Origin: Pseudonocardia petroleophila
GTDB taxonomy: Bacteria > Actinomycetota > Actinomycetes > Mycobacteriales > Pseudonocardiaceae
Length of the DNA: 64,000 nt
Assembly: GCF_014235185.1 (NCBI RefSeq)
Contig: NZ_CP060131.1
Coordinates: 5,959,501-6,023,500 of the forward strand
Direction: 5' to 3'
Positions 31,415 through 39,331 of this stretch are shown here, piece by piece (the first letter of the stretch is position 1; every line of letters starts with the position of its first letter). A program made the position numbers and the translations under genes. The notes under the pieces were generated by a model that did not search any database, was not told the origin of the DNA, and saw only the letters and a list, made by a program, of their open reading frames with translations.

Positions 31415-32632
31415 TCACGTCGGTCGGTTCGACGCTGGGGACGTCGGCAGGCTGAGGGTGAAGCGTGCTCCTCGTCCGGGGGCGCCGTCCGCGGTGACGG
31501 TGCCGTGGTGGTTGTGGGCGATCTCGCGAACCAGTGCGAGACCGAGTCCGAACCGCCGTGCCGTGCCGTGGTCGCCGTGCCGGGAGCGATCGAACAGCTC
31601 GTCGGCCCGCCCGGGGTCGATCCCGATCCCGTCGTCGGCGACGGTCAGCGCGACGGACCCCGCGGTCGCGGTGACGGTGATCCGGACGTGGCCGCCGTCG
31701 GGGGTGTGGCCGATCGCGTTGTCGACGAGGGCGAGGATCGCACGGCGCAGAGCGACGGCGTGCCCGTTCACCGGGTGCGGCCCGCCGGGGTCGGGTTCGT
31801 GGGTGAGGGTGATGCCGCGGGACGCGGCGTGGGCGGAGGTGCCGGCGACGACGGCGTCGGCGAGGTCGTCGAGGTCGACGACGTGGTCGCGGTCGGGCCG
31901 GCGGTCGAGCTCGGCGGCGACGAGGAGGTCGTCGACGACCTCGCCCAGCGCCCGGGTGTCGGTCACGAGGCCGTGCAGACCCGCGGCCAGGTCGGGATCG
32001 GCCGACGCCGCGGGACGGGCGGCGAGCATCTGGGCGCGGGTGTAGAGCACGGTGAGCGGTGCGCGCAGCTCGTGGGAGGCGTCGGCGACGAACCGGCGCT
32101 GCAGCTCCAGCGCCTCGGCCAGGGGCCGGACGGATCGCCGGGAGAGCAGCGCCGCGGCGGCGAGGGCGGCGGCGAGTCCGGTGGCCTCGGCGAGCAGGAC
32201 GGCCTGCAGGATCCGGCGCTGGTCGGTGCGCAGGGCGGCGAGGTCGTTCGCGATCACCCATCGGCCGGTCCGGCGGTCACTGGTCCCCAGCCGGAAGGTG
32301 CCCTCCGGGGTGTCGACGTCGCGGCGGTCGACGGTGCCGTTCGCAGCGGCGGTGAGTACGGCGACGACACCGGGTGGGGCAGCCGGGGTCACCTCGACGG
32401 TCCCGTCGGGCCCGGCGCGGGCGAGGTAGGACCCCGGCGGCGGGTCGGCGACGTCGTCGGCCCGGGCCAGGACCGCGGCGAGCTGGGCGTCGAGGTTCTC
32501 GGACTGGTGGTCGTTGACCAGCAGCAGCGCGACCCCGCCGGTCAGCAGCAGCACGGCCGTGGTGCCCGCGGCGATCTGCACCACGCTGCGCCACCACGCC
32601 CGGCGCAGCACGGCCCGGTCGTCGCGGGTCAC
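31415..32632 (-). CDS. Sensor histidine kinase (two-component, membrane)
   Basis: The 405-residue kinase has an N-terminal membrane helix (VVQIAAGTTAVLLLTGGVAL), an extracytoplasmic region to ~150, a second helix (AVLLAEATGLAAALAAAALL), then HisKA with the phosphoacceptor in RRFVADASHELRAPLTVLYT near residue 205 and a HATPase with LVDNAIGHTPDGG, DDGIGI, and FGLGLALVREIAHNHHG. GTG 32632 overlaps the regulator stop (GTGA). The sensed signal is unknown. Confidence 0.93.
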   Translation of the reverse strand: MTRDDRAVLRRAWWRSVVQIAAGTTAVLLLTGGVALLLVNDHQSENLDAQLAAVLARADDVADPPPGSYLARAGPDGTVEVTPAAPPGVVAVLTAAANGTVDRRDVDTPEGTFRLGTSDRRTGRWVIANDLAALRTDQRRILQAVLLAEATGLAAALAAAALLSRRSVRPLAEALELQRRFVADASHELRAPLTVLYTRAQMLAARPAASADPDLAAGLHGLVTDTRALGEVVDDLLVAAELDRRPDRDHVVDLDDLADAVVAGTSAHAASRGITLTHEPDPGGPHPVNGHAVALRRAILALVDNAIGHTPDGGHVRITVTATAGSVALTVADDGIGIDPGRADELFDRSRHGDHGTARRFGLGLALVREIAHNHHGTVTADGAPGRGARFTLSLPTSPASNRPT

Positions 32633-33297
32633 GTCGAGCCCAGCCGGTACCCGAGCCCGTGCACCGTGCTGATCGCCTCGCGGCCCAGCTTGCGCCGCAG
32701 GTAGCTGACGTAGGTGTCGACGGCGCCCGGCGTCTCGGCGTCGAACACCCGGTCCAGCAGCTCGTCGCGGGTGAACACCCGTCCCGGACGCGCGGCGAGG
32801 ACCTCCAGCAGGGCGCACTCCCGCGCGGTCAGCTCGACGGGGTCCGCGGGCCCGTCGTCGTCGAGGACGCGGCGGGCGGCGACATCGAGCCGCCGACGCC
32901 CGAGTGGCAGCGAGTCGGCCCGGTCGGCGTGGCGGCGCAGCAGGGCCCGCACCCGGGCGAGCAGCTCGGGCACCTCGAACGGCTTGACCAGGTAGTCCTC
33001 GGCACCCGCGTCGAGCCCCTCCACCCGGTCGCGCAGCGTCCCCCGCGCGGTGAGCACCAGCACCGGGACCCCCACCCCGCGCGACCGCAGCCGGCCCACC
33101 AGGTCGACGCCCTCGATCCCGGGCAGCCCGCGATCGATCACCAGCACGTCGAAGCGGCGGGTGAGCGCCGCGTGCAGCCCGGCCTGCCCGTCGTGGGCCA
33201 GCTCGACGGCGAACCCCTGGGCCGTCAGCAGCTGGTCGAGCAGACCCGCCAGCGTGCGGTCGTCCTCGACGAGGAGAACCCGCGGTGTCGTGTCCAC
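32629..33297 (-). CDS. OmpR/PhoB-family response regulator
   Basis: The 222-residue protein has a receiver domain (RVLLVEDDRTLAGLLDQLL, phosphoacceptor in FDVLVIDRGLPG, DYLVKPFEVPELLARVRALL) and a winged helix-turn-helix (ELTARECALLEVLAARPGRV, DRVFDAETPGAVDTYVSYLR, STVHGLGYRLG). I chose GTG 33297 because a GAGACT hexamer lies 6 nt upstream on the minus strand, like other leaderless starts here; a start at 33333 would add 12 residues. It is the partner of the kinase gene that overlaps its stop. Confidence 0.93.
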   Translation of the reverse strand: MDTTPRVLLVEDDRTLAGLLDQLLTAQGFAVELAHDGQAGLHAALTRRFDVLVIDRGLPGIEGVDLVGRLRSRGVGVPVLVLTARGTLRDRVEGLDAGAEDYLVKPFEVPELLARVRALLRRHADRADSLPLGRRRLDVAARRVLDDDGPADPVELTARECALLEVLAARPGRVFTRDELLDRVFDAETPGAVDTYVSYLRRKLGREAISTVHGLGYRLGST

Positions 33298-33407
33298 GGC
33301 ACCAGTCTCCACCGCCACTCCCAGAACCCTCACAGAACCGGTCGACAGGCTCGGTCACGACGAGGGGCCCGGTCCGGGCCCCTGCTCCCGACCGGAAGAG
33401 GAACCCC

Positions 33408-33851
33408 GTGAACCGTCCTGCCACCACCGACCGCCCGCGCACCGCATCGACCCTCACCGCGGTCGCGGGGGCGGCGCTCGCCCTCGCCGTCACCGTCGTC
33501 CACGTGCTCGACCAGGGCGGGCCGACCGCGCTGAAGGACCCCGCGTACCTCGGCTACGGCTACTGGCTCCTCGAGCTCGCCGGCCTCGCCTGCGCGGTCC
33601 TGATCCTGGCCCGCTCCCGGGCGGGGTGGCTGCTCGCGATCGGCGTCGCCGCCGGTCCGCTGCTCGGCATCGTCGTCAGCCGCAGCGTCGGCCTGCCCGA
33701 CGCCACCGACGACATCGGCAACTGGGCCGAGCCCCTCGGCGTGCTCTCCATGCTGGTCGAGGCGGCGCTGCTCGTCCTCGCCGTCGCGGTCCTGAGCCGG
33801 GCACCGCACCGTCGCCGAGCCCACTCGGGCTCGACCCGGACGACCCCGTGA
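33408..33851 (+). CDS. Four-helix membrane protein, hypothetical
   Basis: The 147-residue protein starts at GTG 33408 after a GGAAGAGG site and has four hydrophobic helices: STLTAVAGAALALAVTVVHV, GYWLLELAGLACAVLILARS, GWLLAIGVAAGPLLGIVVSR, and LGVLSMLVEAALLVLAVAVL. It runs divergently from the OmpR-type regulator and may be a target of it. No family is recognised. Confidence 0.7.
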   Translation: MNRPATTDRPRTASTLTAVAGAALALAVTVVHVLDQGGPTALKDPAYLGYGYWLLELAGLACAVLILARSRAGWLLAIGVAAGPLLGIVVSRSVGLPDATDDIGNWAEPLGVLSMLVEAALLVLAVAVLSRAPHRRRAHSGSTRTTP

Positions 33852-33934
33852 TCACCGCGTTCACCGCGAACCCCGTGGACCCACCCCGTCAGCCGGACAT
33901 GCCCGGGCGTGCGAGGGGTGCTTGACTCGCCCCC

Positions 33935-34846
33935 ATGAGGATCTTCTTCACCGGCGGCAGCGGCAAGGCCGGGCACCACGTCGCGCCCTACCTCGCCTCC
34001 CACGGCCACCAGGTCACCAACGCCGACCTCACCCCGCTCGGTCACGGCGACGTCACCGACCTGCGGGTGGACCTCACCGACGCGGGCGAGGTCTACTCGG
34101 CGCTGGCCGGCGTCCCGACCCAGGACGACTTCGACGACCCCCGCCCCGAGCCCTACGGCGGATCGGCCTACGACGCGGTCGTCCACTTCGCCGCGGTCCC
34201 CCGCCCGCTGCTGACCTCCGACCAGGCCACCTACGCCACCAACGTCCTCGCGCACTACAACGTCCTGGAGGCCGCCACCGCCCTGGGCGTCCGCAAGATC
34301 GTGTTCGCCTCCTCGGAGACCACCTACGGCGTCTGCTTCGGGCGCGGCGACCGCAAGCCCCTCTACGTCCCGGTCGACGAGGAGCACCCGGTCGTCCCCG
34401 AGGACTCCTACGCCATGTCGAAGGTCGCGGGCGAGGTGACCGCGCGGTCCTTCCACGCCCGCACCGGCGCCGACGTCTACGGCCTGCGCATCAACAACGT
34501 CATCGAGCCCCACGAGTACACCGAGCTCTTCCCGGCCTTCCTCGACGACCCCGCGCTGCGCAGGCGCAACCTGTTCGCCTACATCGACACCCGCGACCTG
34601 GGGCAGCTGACGCTGCGCTGCCTGGAGACCGACGGGCTCGGCTACGAGGTCTTCAACGTCGCGAACGCCGACATGTCGGTCGCCGCCACCACCGGAGAGA
34701 TCATCGAGCGCTTCTACGACGGGGTCGAGGTGCGCCGCCCGATGGGCCGCGACGAGACCTTCTACTCCATCGACAAGGCCCGCCGGCTGCTCGGCTACGA
34801 GCCGCAGCACTCCTGGCGCGACGTGCTGCCCGACCCGGGAGCCTGA
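33935..34846 (+). CDS. NAD-dependent epimerase/dehydratase (extended SDR)
   Basis: The 303-residue protein starts with a Rossmann motif FFTGGSGKAGHHVAPYLASH, has HFAAVPRP, KIVFASSETTYGV (catalytic Ser) and the Tyr-x3-Lys pair in EDSYAMSKVAGEV near residues 149-161. It is a short extended-SDR enzyme, typically acting on nucleotide sugars or hydroxyacyl substrates; the motif VCFGRGDRKPLYVPVDEEHP is like sugar epimerases. The leader has TTGACT (33922-33927) 7 nt before ATG, so the transcript may be leaderless. Confidence 0.87.
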   Translation: MRIFFTGGSGKAGHHVAPYLASHGHQVTNADLTPLGHGDVTDLRVDLTDAGEVYSALAGVPTQDDFDDPRPEPYGGSAYDAVVHFAAVPRPLLTSDQATYATNVLAHYNVLEAATALGVRKIVFASSETTYGVCFGRGDRKPLYVPVDEEHPVVPEDSYAMSKVAGEVTARSFHARTGADVYGLRINNVIEPHEYTELFPAFLDDPALRRRNLFAYIDTRDLGQLTLRCLETDGLGYEVFNVANADMSVAATTGEIIERFYDGVEVRRPMGRDETFYSIDKARRLLGYEPQHSWRDVLPDPGA

Positions 34847-34865
34847 CGGCACCCACGGTCCCGGG

Positions 34866-35303
34866 TCAGCCCGTCCGGCCCGCACCGGGGTCGGTGTCGG
34901 TCGCCGACTCCGCCGTGACCATCCACAGGTGCCCGTCGGGATCGGCGAACACGGCCGCGTACCCCCACGCCTGCGCCGCCGGGGCGGTGACGACCGCCGC
35001 ACCGGCCCGCTGTGCGGCACCGACCAGCTCGTCGACGCCCGCCTCGGTCGCGGCGCTCAGGGAGAGCAGGCACTCACCGCCCCCCTCGTGGACCGCCCGA
35101 CCACCGATGACCCAGCCGAACCCGCCCGTCGGGACGAGCATGAGCCGCAGTCCCTCGTTGAGGACGAACTGGAGCGGCTCCGGTACGCCGTCGTCGGCCG
35201 GCTCCCCGACGGGCTCGAGACCCAGGCCGTGCCGGTAGAAGTCGAACGACCGCCGTCGGTCGGCGGTCGGGAGAGCCACGACGACGGAGGAGGTGACGGG
35301 CAT
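34866..35303 (-). CDS. VOC-family (glyoxalase/bleomycin-resistance-like) protein
   Basis: The 145-residue protein has the paired beta-alpha-beta-beta-beta pattern of the VOC fold: SVVVALPTADRRRSFDFYRH with LGLEPVGEPADDG at the start and FADPDGHLWMVTAES near the end. Such proteins are metal-dependent isomerases or dioxygenases, or ligand-binding resistance proteins. The conserved first-half ligand position carries no His (VVVALPT), so a metal site may be incomplete. It is convergent to the epimerase, with the stops about 20 bp apart. Confidence 0.82.
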   Translation of the reverse strand: MPVTSSVVVALPTADRRRSFDFYRHGLGLEPVGEPADDGVPEPLQFVLNEGLRLMLVPTGGFGWVIGGRAVHEGGGECLLSLSAATEAGVDELVGAAQRAGAAVVTAPAAQAWGYAAVFADPDGHLWMVTAESATDTDPGAGRTG

Positions 35304-35389
35304 GGGGTGCCCCTTTCGACGGAGGACCGGACCCCCGTAGGACGTCCGCCGGGCTGCGGAGTGATCGGTACCGGCGGGGCCGCCCGGGA

Positions 35390-35968
35390 TCAGACGGCGG
35401 CGAGCCGGTGCACCAGCAGGTCGACCCTGCGCCCGGCGTCTCCCGGCAGCAACCGCCCCGCCCGGGTCAGGGTGGCCAGCCCGTGCAGGGACGCCCAGAA
35501 CACCTCGGTGAACAGTCCGGGTGGGACGCCGTCCCCCGCCACTCCCCCCAGGCCGTCCAGCAGCACCGCGAAGGCGTTCTTCAGCGGCTCCGGGGAGTCG
35601 TCGTCCGCGAACGTCAGGCCACCGTCGAGGTGGAACATGGCGTCGTAGACCGCCGGGTTGCGCTCGGCGAAGTCGAGGTAGGTGCGGGCGAGGGCGGCGA
35701 CCCGGGCGCGGGGGTCGTCCACGGCCGAGGTCGCGGCCCGCAGCGCCGCGGCCATCTCCGTCGCCCCCTCCAGGGCGACCGCGCCGATGATCTCGCGCTT
35801 GCCGCGGAAGTGGCTGTAGAGGACGGGCTGGCTGTACTCGATGCGCTCGGCCAGCCGTCGCGTGGTGACCGCGTCCCAGCCCTGCTGCTCGGCGAGCTCA
35901 CGAGCCGTCGCCACGATGAGGCGCTCGCGGTCCGCCTGCTCGCGCTGCTTGCGCTCCTGCACCGACAC
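35390..35968 (-). CDS. TetR-family repressor
   Basis: The 192-residue protein has an N-terminal TetR helix-turn-helix (LIVATARELAEQQGWDAVTT, RRLAERIEYSQPVLYSHFRG, KREIIGAVALEGATEM) and a C-terminal ligand domain (FTEVFWASLHGLATLTRAGR). GTG 35968 lies 6 nt after TAGAGT on the minus strand. It is divergent from the DUF1772 gene; two copies of a perfect palindrome lie between them, one overlapping this -10 box. I infer autoregulation and repression of the DUF1772 gene. Confidence 0.9.
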   Translation of the reverse strand: MSVQERKQREQADRERLIVATARELAEQQGWDAVTTRRLAERIEYSQPVLYSHFRGKREIIGAVALEGATEMAAALRAATSAVDDPRARVAALARTYLDFAERNPAVYDAMFHLDGGLTFADDDSPEPLKNAFAVLLDGLGGVAGDGVPPGLFTEVFWASLHGLATLTRAGRLLPGDAGRRVDLLVHRLAAV

Positions 35969-35974
35969 GCCCCG

Positions 35975-35980
35975 ACTCTA
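35975..35980 (-). promoter_or_regulatory. -10 box (TAGAGT) of the TetR gene
   Basis: The complement of these bases is TAGAGT, 6 nt before GTG 35968, overlapping the first operator palindrome by three bases. Confidence 0.5.
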
Positions 35981-35990
35981 GCACTGCTAG
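35978..35990. promoter_or_regulatory. TetR operator, copy 1 (CTAGCACTGCTAG)
   Basis: A perfect 6-1-6 palindrome overlapping the -10 box of the TetR gene. Its exact reverse complement occurs at 36029-36041. Confidence 0.75.
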
Positions 35991-36028
35991 ACAACCGGTC
36001 AGCACTAGAGCTAGCGTTGGCACGTCAC

Positions 36029-36041
36029 CTAGCAGTGCTAG
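36029..36041. promoter_or_regulatory. TetR operator, copy 2 (CTAGCAGTGCTAG)
   Basis: Reverse complement of copy 1. It lies between a TTGGCA hexamer (36017-36022) and the ribosome site of the DUF1772 gene, where bound repressor would block transcription. A related CTAG-AG-CTAG sequence lies at 36005-36014. Confidence 0.75.
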
Positions 36042-36056
36042 TTCCTGGAGGTAGCC

Positions 36057-36503
36057 GTGCTCGACGCGCTCGAGGTCGTCACCGTCGTGGTCGTCGGCCT
36101 GATGGTGGGAGTGGAGCTCTCCGTCGCCGTCGTCGTCAACCCGATCCTCGACGGACTCCCCGACGACAGCGCCCAGCTCGGGCGCGCCCACGGGGGCCGG
36201 ATGCTCGGCGCCCTCATGCCGTTCTGGTACGTCGGCTCGCTCGTCCTGAGCACCGCGTGGGCCGTCGCCGCGTGGCAGGTGCCCGGCACCCACCTCGTCG
36301 TGGTGGCCGTCGCACTGCTGATCGTGAGCGTGATCATGTCGCTCGTGCTGCTGGTCCCGATCAACGACCGGGGCCGGACGTGGACGGCCGAGACCCGGCC
36401 GGCGGACTGGAAGGAGCAGATGAACCGCTGGGACCGCTACCACCACGTCCGCGTCGGTGTCATCACGGCCGCCTTCGCCCTGCTGGCCACCGCCCTCGCC
36501 TGA
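36057..36503 (+). CDS. DUF1772-family four-helix membrane protein
   Basis: The 148-residue protein starts at GTG 36057 with GGAGGT 4 nt upstream. It has helices VVTVVVVGLMVGVELSVAVV, FWYVGSLVLSTAWAVAAW, LVVVAVALLIVSVIMSLVLL and a last one at the C-terminus, plus the family's NDR(G)RTW and NRWDRYHHVRV motifs near residues 103-137. DUF1772 proteins are anthrone-oxygenase-like. Control by the divergent TetR protein at CTAGCANTGCTAG sites is likely. Confidence 0.85.
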   Translation: MLDALEVVTVVVVGLMVGVELSVAVVVNPILDGLPDDSAQLGRAHGGRMLGALMPFWYVGSLVLSTAWAVAAWQVPGTHLVVVAVALLIVSVIMSLVLLVPINDRGRTWTAETRPADWKEQMNRWDRYHHVRVGVITAAFALLATALA

Positions 36504-36598
36504 CGCCGTCGACGACATCACGCCGGGTGCATCCAGGACGGGTCGACGGGCGGTAGTCCCGTGTGCAAGCTCCCCTCCGCCGATCCAGAGGACCATCC

Positions 36599-37411
36599 AT
36601 GCGCAAGCTCACGCTCGCCGCCTGCGGGGTCGCCGCCGCCGTGGCGACGACCCTGGCCGTGGCTCCCGCCGCGTCCGCCCAGGACACCGGCACCGTCTAC
36701 GTCGTCCACGGCATCCCGGACACGCCCGTGGACGTCTACGTCGACGGCACCCGCGCCCTCGACGACTTCCAGCCCGGCACGAACGCCGGCCCGGTGGACC
36801 TGCCCGCGGGCAGCCGCGAGGTGGCGGTCTTCCCGGCCGACGCCGCCGACGGCTCCGGCGAGCCGCTGCTGTCGGCGACCGCGGACCTGCCCGCAGGCGG
36901 GAACGTCACGCTCGTCGCCCACCTGTCCGAGAGCGGCGACCCGACCGTCACCCCGTTCGTCAACGACGTCTCCTCGGTGCCCGCCGGGCAGGCCCGCCTG
37001 GTCGTGCGGCACACCGCCGCCGCGCCCGCCGTGGACGTGCTCGCCGGCGGCTCGCCGGTCGTGTCCGGGCTCACCAACCCGGACCAGGAGGCGCTGGAGG
37101 TCCCCGCGGGCACCGTGTCCGCCGCGGTGGCCGCCGCCGGGACCACCGACCCCGTGATCGGCCCGGCCGATCTCGACCTCGCCGAGGGCACCGCGACCTT
37201 CGTGCACGCCATCGGCTCGCTGGAGGCCGGGAACCTCGACCTCGTCGTGTTCACCGTCGACGGGCTGCACAGCGCGCCGTCCGGCGTGCCGTCCGGTGCG
37301 CCGTCGGGCGCCCCGTCCGGGTCCGGCCTGCCCGCGTGGGCGCTGCTGCTGGGCATCGGCGGCGCGGCCGTCGTGGGCGTGGGCGCCCGCGTCGCCGCGG
37401 CACGGCGCTGA
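36599..37411 (+). CDS. DUF4397-domain secreted, C-terminally anchored protein
   Basis: The 270-residue protein has a Sec signal peptide (MRKLTLAACGVAAAVATTLA, cleavage after ASAQ) and a DUF4397 domain repeat (VYVVHGIPDTPVDVYVDG, VRHTAAAPAVDVLAGGSPV, FVHAIGSLEAGNLDLVVF). A PSGVPSGAPSGAPSGSG linker, encoded by imperfect 12-bp repeats near 37277-37325, precedes one C-terminal membrane helix and an Arg tail (VAAARR). I see no LPxTG motif. The stop overlaps the sortase start, so the protein and a class F sortase are made together; whether it is a sortase substrate is unproven. Confidence 0.85.
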   Translation: MRKLTLAACGVAAAVATTLAVAPAASAQDTGTVYVVHGIPDTPVDVYVDGTRALDDFQPGTNAGPVDLPAGSREVAVFPADAADGSGEPLLSATADLPAGGNVTLVAHLSESGDPTVTPFVNDVSSVPAGQARLVVRHTAAAPAVDVLAGGSPVVSGLTNPDQEALEVPAGTVSAAVAAAGTTDPVIGPADLDLAEGTATFVHAIGSLEAGNLDLVVFTVDGLHSAPSGVPSGAPSGAPSGSGLPAWALLLGIGGAAVVGVGARVAAARR

Positions 37412-38043
37412 CCCCGCCCGATCCGCGCCGCGGTCGCGGCCCGCGGCGACCGGCGCTGCTGCCGGTCGTCGCGGTCGTGCTGGCCCTGGCCGGGTGCGGC
37501 GGCGCGCCCGGCCCCGTCGCGACCCCGGTCGCGGACCGGCCGCCCCCGTCGTCGGCGGTGGCGTCCGAGCCCGGTGATCGTGTCGCGGGCCCGTCCCGGG
37601 TGCGGTTGGCTTCCCTCGACGTGGACGCCGAGGTCGTCGACGTCGGCGTGGACGACCGGGGCGAGATGGAGGTGCCGCAGGACGTGTCGACCGTCGGCTG
37701 GTACCGCTTCGGGCCGGGACCGGGTGCGTCGTCCGGCTCCGCCGTGCTGTCCGGGCACGTCGACGACCGGGTTCAGGGCCGGGGGGCGTTCTACCGCCTC
37801 GGCGAGCTCTCCCCCGGCGACCCCGTGCAGGTCGAGCTGACCGACGGCACCGTCACCGCGTACGTCGTCGACCGGGTCCGGCGCATCGCCAAGGAGGAGC
37901 TGCCCGTCGAGGAGCTGTTCGCCCGCGACGGCGCGCCGGTGCTCACGCTGGTGACCTGCGGCGGCGACTTCGACCGCGAGGCCCGCTCGTACCGCGAGAA
38001 CGTGGTGGTCACCGCGACACCCTCGGGTGACGGCGCGGCATGA
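37408..38043 (+). CDS. Class F sortase, lipoprotein-like
   Basis: The 211-residue protein has catalytic residues of class F sortase: H117 (LSGHVDD), C184 (LVTCGG) and R196 (SYRENVV), with the WYRFGPGPGASSGSAVLSGH approach. Sortases join surface proteins to the cell wall or pili. The N-terminus carries a lipobox, VVAVVLALAGC (C30), so it may be a membrane lipoprotein, unusual for the family. No ATG, GTG or TTG precedes the signal sequence in frame; CTG 37408 overlapping the DUF4397 stop (CTGA) is the best start. The stop overlaps the ECF sigma gene (ATGA). Confidence 0.8.
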   Translation: MTPPDPRRGRGPRRPALLPVVAVVLALAGCGGAPGPVATPVADRPPPSSAVASEPGDRVAGPSRVRLASLDVDAEVVDVGVDDRGEMEVPQDVSTVGWYRFGPGPGASSGSAVLSGHVDDRVQGRGAFYRLGELSPGDPVQVELTDGTVTAYVVDRVRRIAKEELPVEELFARDGAPVLTLVTCGGDFDREARSYRENVVVTATPSGDGAA

Positions 38044-38612
38044 CCGACGAGCCCGACCGGGCCCTGGCCAGGAGGTTCCTGGCCGGGGACCCGGCCGCGC
38101 TCCGCGAACTGTGGGACCTCCACGGCCGCACGGTGTACGGCTTCGCGCTGCGCTGCCTGCGCAGCCACCACGACGCCGAGGACGTCACCCAGCAGGTGTT
38201 CGTCCGCGCCTGGCGCAGCCGCAGCACCTACGATCCGGGGCTGGGCCGACCGGGTGCCTGGCTGATGGGCATCACCCGCCGCCAGGTGGCCGACCGGCTC
38301 ACGGCCCGGACCCGCGACCACGAGGTCATGAACCGGGCCGCCAGGGCCGGCGTCGACCTCGCCGGCTCCCACGGACACCCCCGGGGTGTTCCGGACCGGG
38401 TGGTGGAGGCGGTGGTGGTGGCCGACGAACTGAACCGGTTGCCCCCGAAGCAGCGAACGGTGGTGCGACTGGCCTTCTTCGACGACCTGACGCACCAGCA
38501 GATCGCGACGCTGACCGGGCTCCCGCTCGGCACGGTCAAGAGCCATCTCCGGCGCGGGCTGGAACGGTTGCGACAACGGTGGGAGGTCGACGGTGTGGCA
38601 CCCCGATCCTGA
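38040..38612 (+). CDS. ECF sigma factor (paired with RskA-type anti-sigma)
   Basis: The 190-residue protein has sigma region 2 (DPAALRELWDLHGRTVYGFA, DAEDVTQQVFVRAWRSRSTY, GAWLMGITRRQVADRL) and region 4 (LNRLPPKQRTVVRLAFFDDL, THQQIATLTGLPLGTVKSHL). It is followed by an anti-sigma factor whose start overlaps its end, as in the SigK/RskA group. It starts in the sortase stop codon (ATGA). I infer it controls the surface operon that carries it, with release by proteolysis of the anti-sigma factor. Confidence 0.93.
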   Translation: MTDEPDRALARRFLAGDPAALRELWDLHGRTVYGFALRCLRSHHDAEDVTQQVFVRAWRSRSTYDPGLGRPGAWLMGITRRQVADRLTARTRDHEVMNRAARAGVDLAGSHGHPRGVPDRVVEAVVVADELNRLPPKQRTVVRLAFFDDLTHQQIATLTGLPLGTVKSHLRRGLERLRQRWEVDGVAPRS

Positions 38613-39294
38613 CCAGCTCGCGCTCGCCGCGCTGCCCGCCGAGCCCCGTGACGACGCCGTCGAGCAGCACCTCGACGCGTGCTCGCTGTGCCGCGGCCAC
38701 GTGGAGTCGCTGCGCCGCACCGTCGACCTCGCCGTGGCGGGCGCCGCCGACGGCAGCGAGTACGGCGACCCGCCCGAGCACGTCTGGGCCGCGATCACCG
38801 GCGAGCTGCACGTCCCCGCCGGCCCGGTCCCGGCGCCGCCGCGCGTGCCGTTCCTGCGCCGGGCGGCCCTGCCCGCCGCCGCCGCGCTGGTGGCACTGGT
38901 CGTGGGCCTCGGCCTGGGCTGGACGACCGGGTCCGCACCGCCGCAGCCGGCGCGGCTCGCCGCGCTCGGCCCCGTGGACGCGGCCGAGCCGGGGGCCGCC
39001 GGCACGGTCGGCATCGCCGACGACCGCGGGCTGCGCGTGGTCGTCGTCCGCGTCGAGGACACCGCGCTCCCGGCGGGGAGCGACTACCTCGAGGCCTGGC
39101 TGATGGACGCCTCGGGCGGCGGGCTGGTGTCGCTGGGGGCCCTGTCCCCCGACGGCGCCGGCTTCCGCGGGGAGTTCAGCGTCCCGCCGGACCTGCCGAC
39201 CGCCGCGTTCTCGACGGTCGACGTGTCCGCGGAGCGATGGGACGGCGACGAGCGGCACTCCCGGGTCAGCCTGCTGCGCGGCGAGCTGGGCTGA
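38593..39294 (+). CDS. RskA-type anti-sigma factor
   Basis: The 233-residue protein has a zinc-type anti-sigma N-terminus (EQHLDACSLCRGHVES: His-x3-Cys-x2-Cys near residues 25-32), one membrane helix (AALPAAAALVALVVGLGLGW, ~90-115) and an extracellular RskA C-terminal domain (VVRVEDTALPAGSDYLEAWL, GEFSVPPDLPTAAFSTVDVS). It should sequester the ECF sigma factor until regulated proteolysis. GTG 38593 follows GGGAGG and overlaps the sigma gene end. A terminator follows at 39295. Confidence 0.93.
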   Translation: MWHPDPDQLALAALPAEPRDDAVEQHLDACSLCRGHVESLRRTVDLAVAGAADGSEYGDPPEHVWAAITGELHVPAGPVPAPPRVPFLRRAALPAAAALVALVVGLGLGWTTGSAPPQPARLAALGPVDAAEPGAAGTVGIADDRGLRVVVVRVEDTALPAGSDYLEAWLMDASGGGLVSLGALSPDGAGFRGEFSVPPDLPTAAFSTVDVSAERWDGDERHSRVSLLRGELG

Positions 39295-39324
39295 GCTCGG
39301 GCGCGCCCCAGCGCGTGCCCGAGC
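39295..39324. terminator. Bidirectional terminator hairpin
   Basis: GCTCGGGCGCG (39295-39305) pairs with CGTGCCCGAGC (39314-39324) in an 11-bp stem (one G-T wobble) with an 8-base loop, directly after the anti-sigma stop and before the stop of the convergent MFS gene. No T-run follows, which is common in GC-rich actinobacteria. Confidence 0.65.
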
Positions 39325-39331
39325 AGACGGA

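Noticed and set aside
37277..37325. Repeated CCGTCC-GG codons as a possible mobile or CRISPR-like repeat
   Set aside because: They encode the Pro-Ser-Gly linker of the DUF4397 protein and have no spacers.
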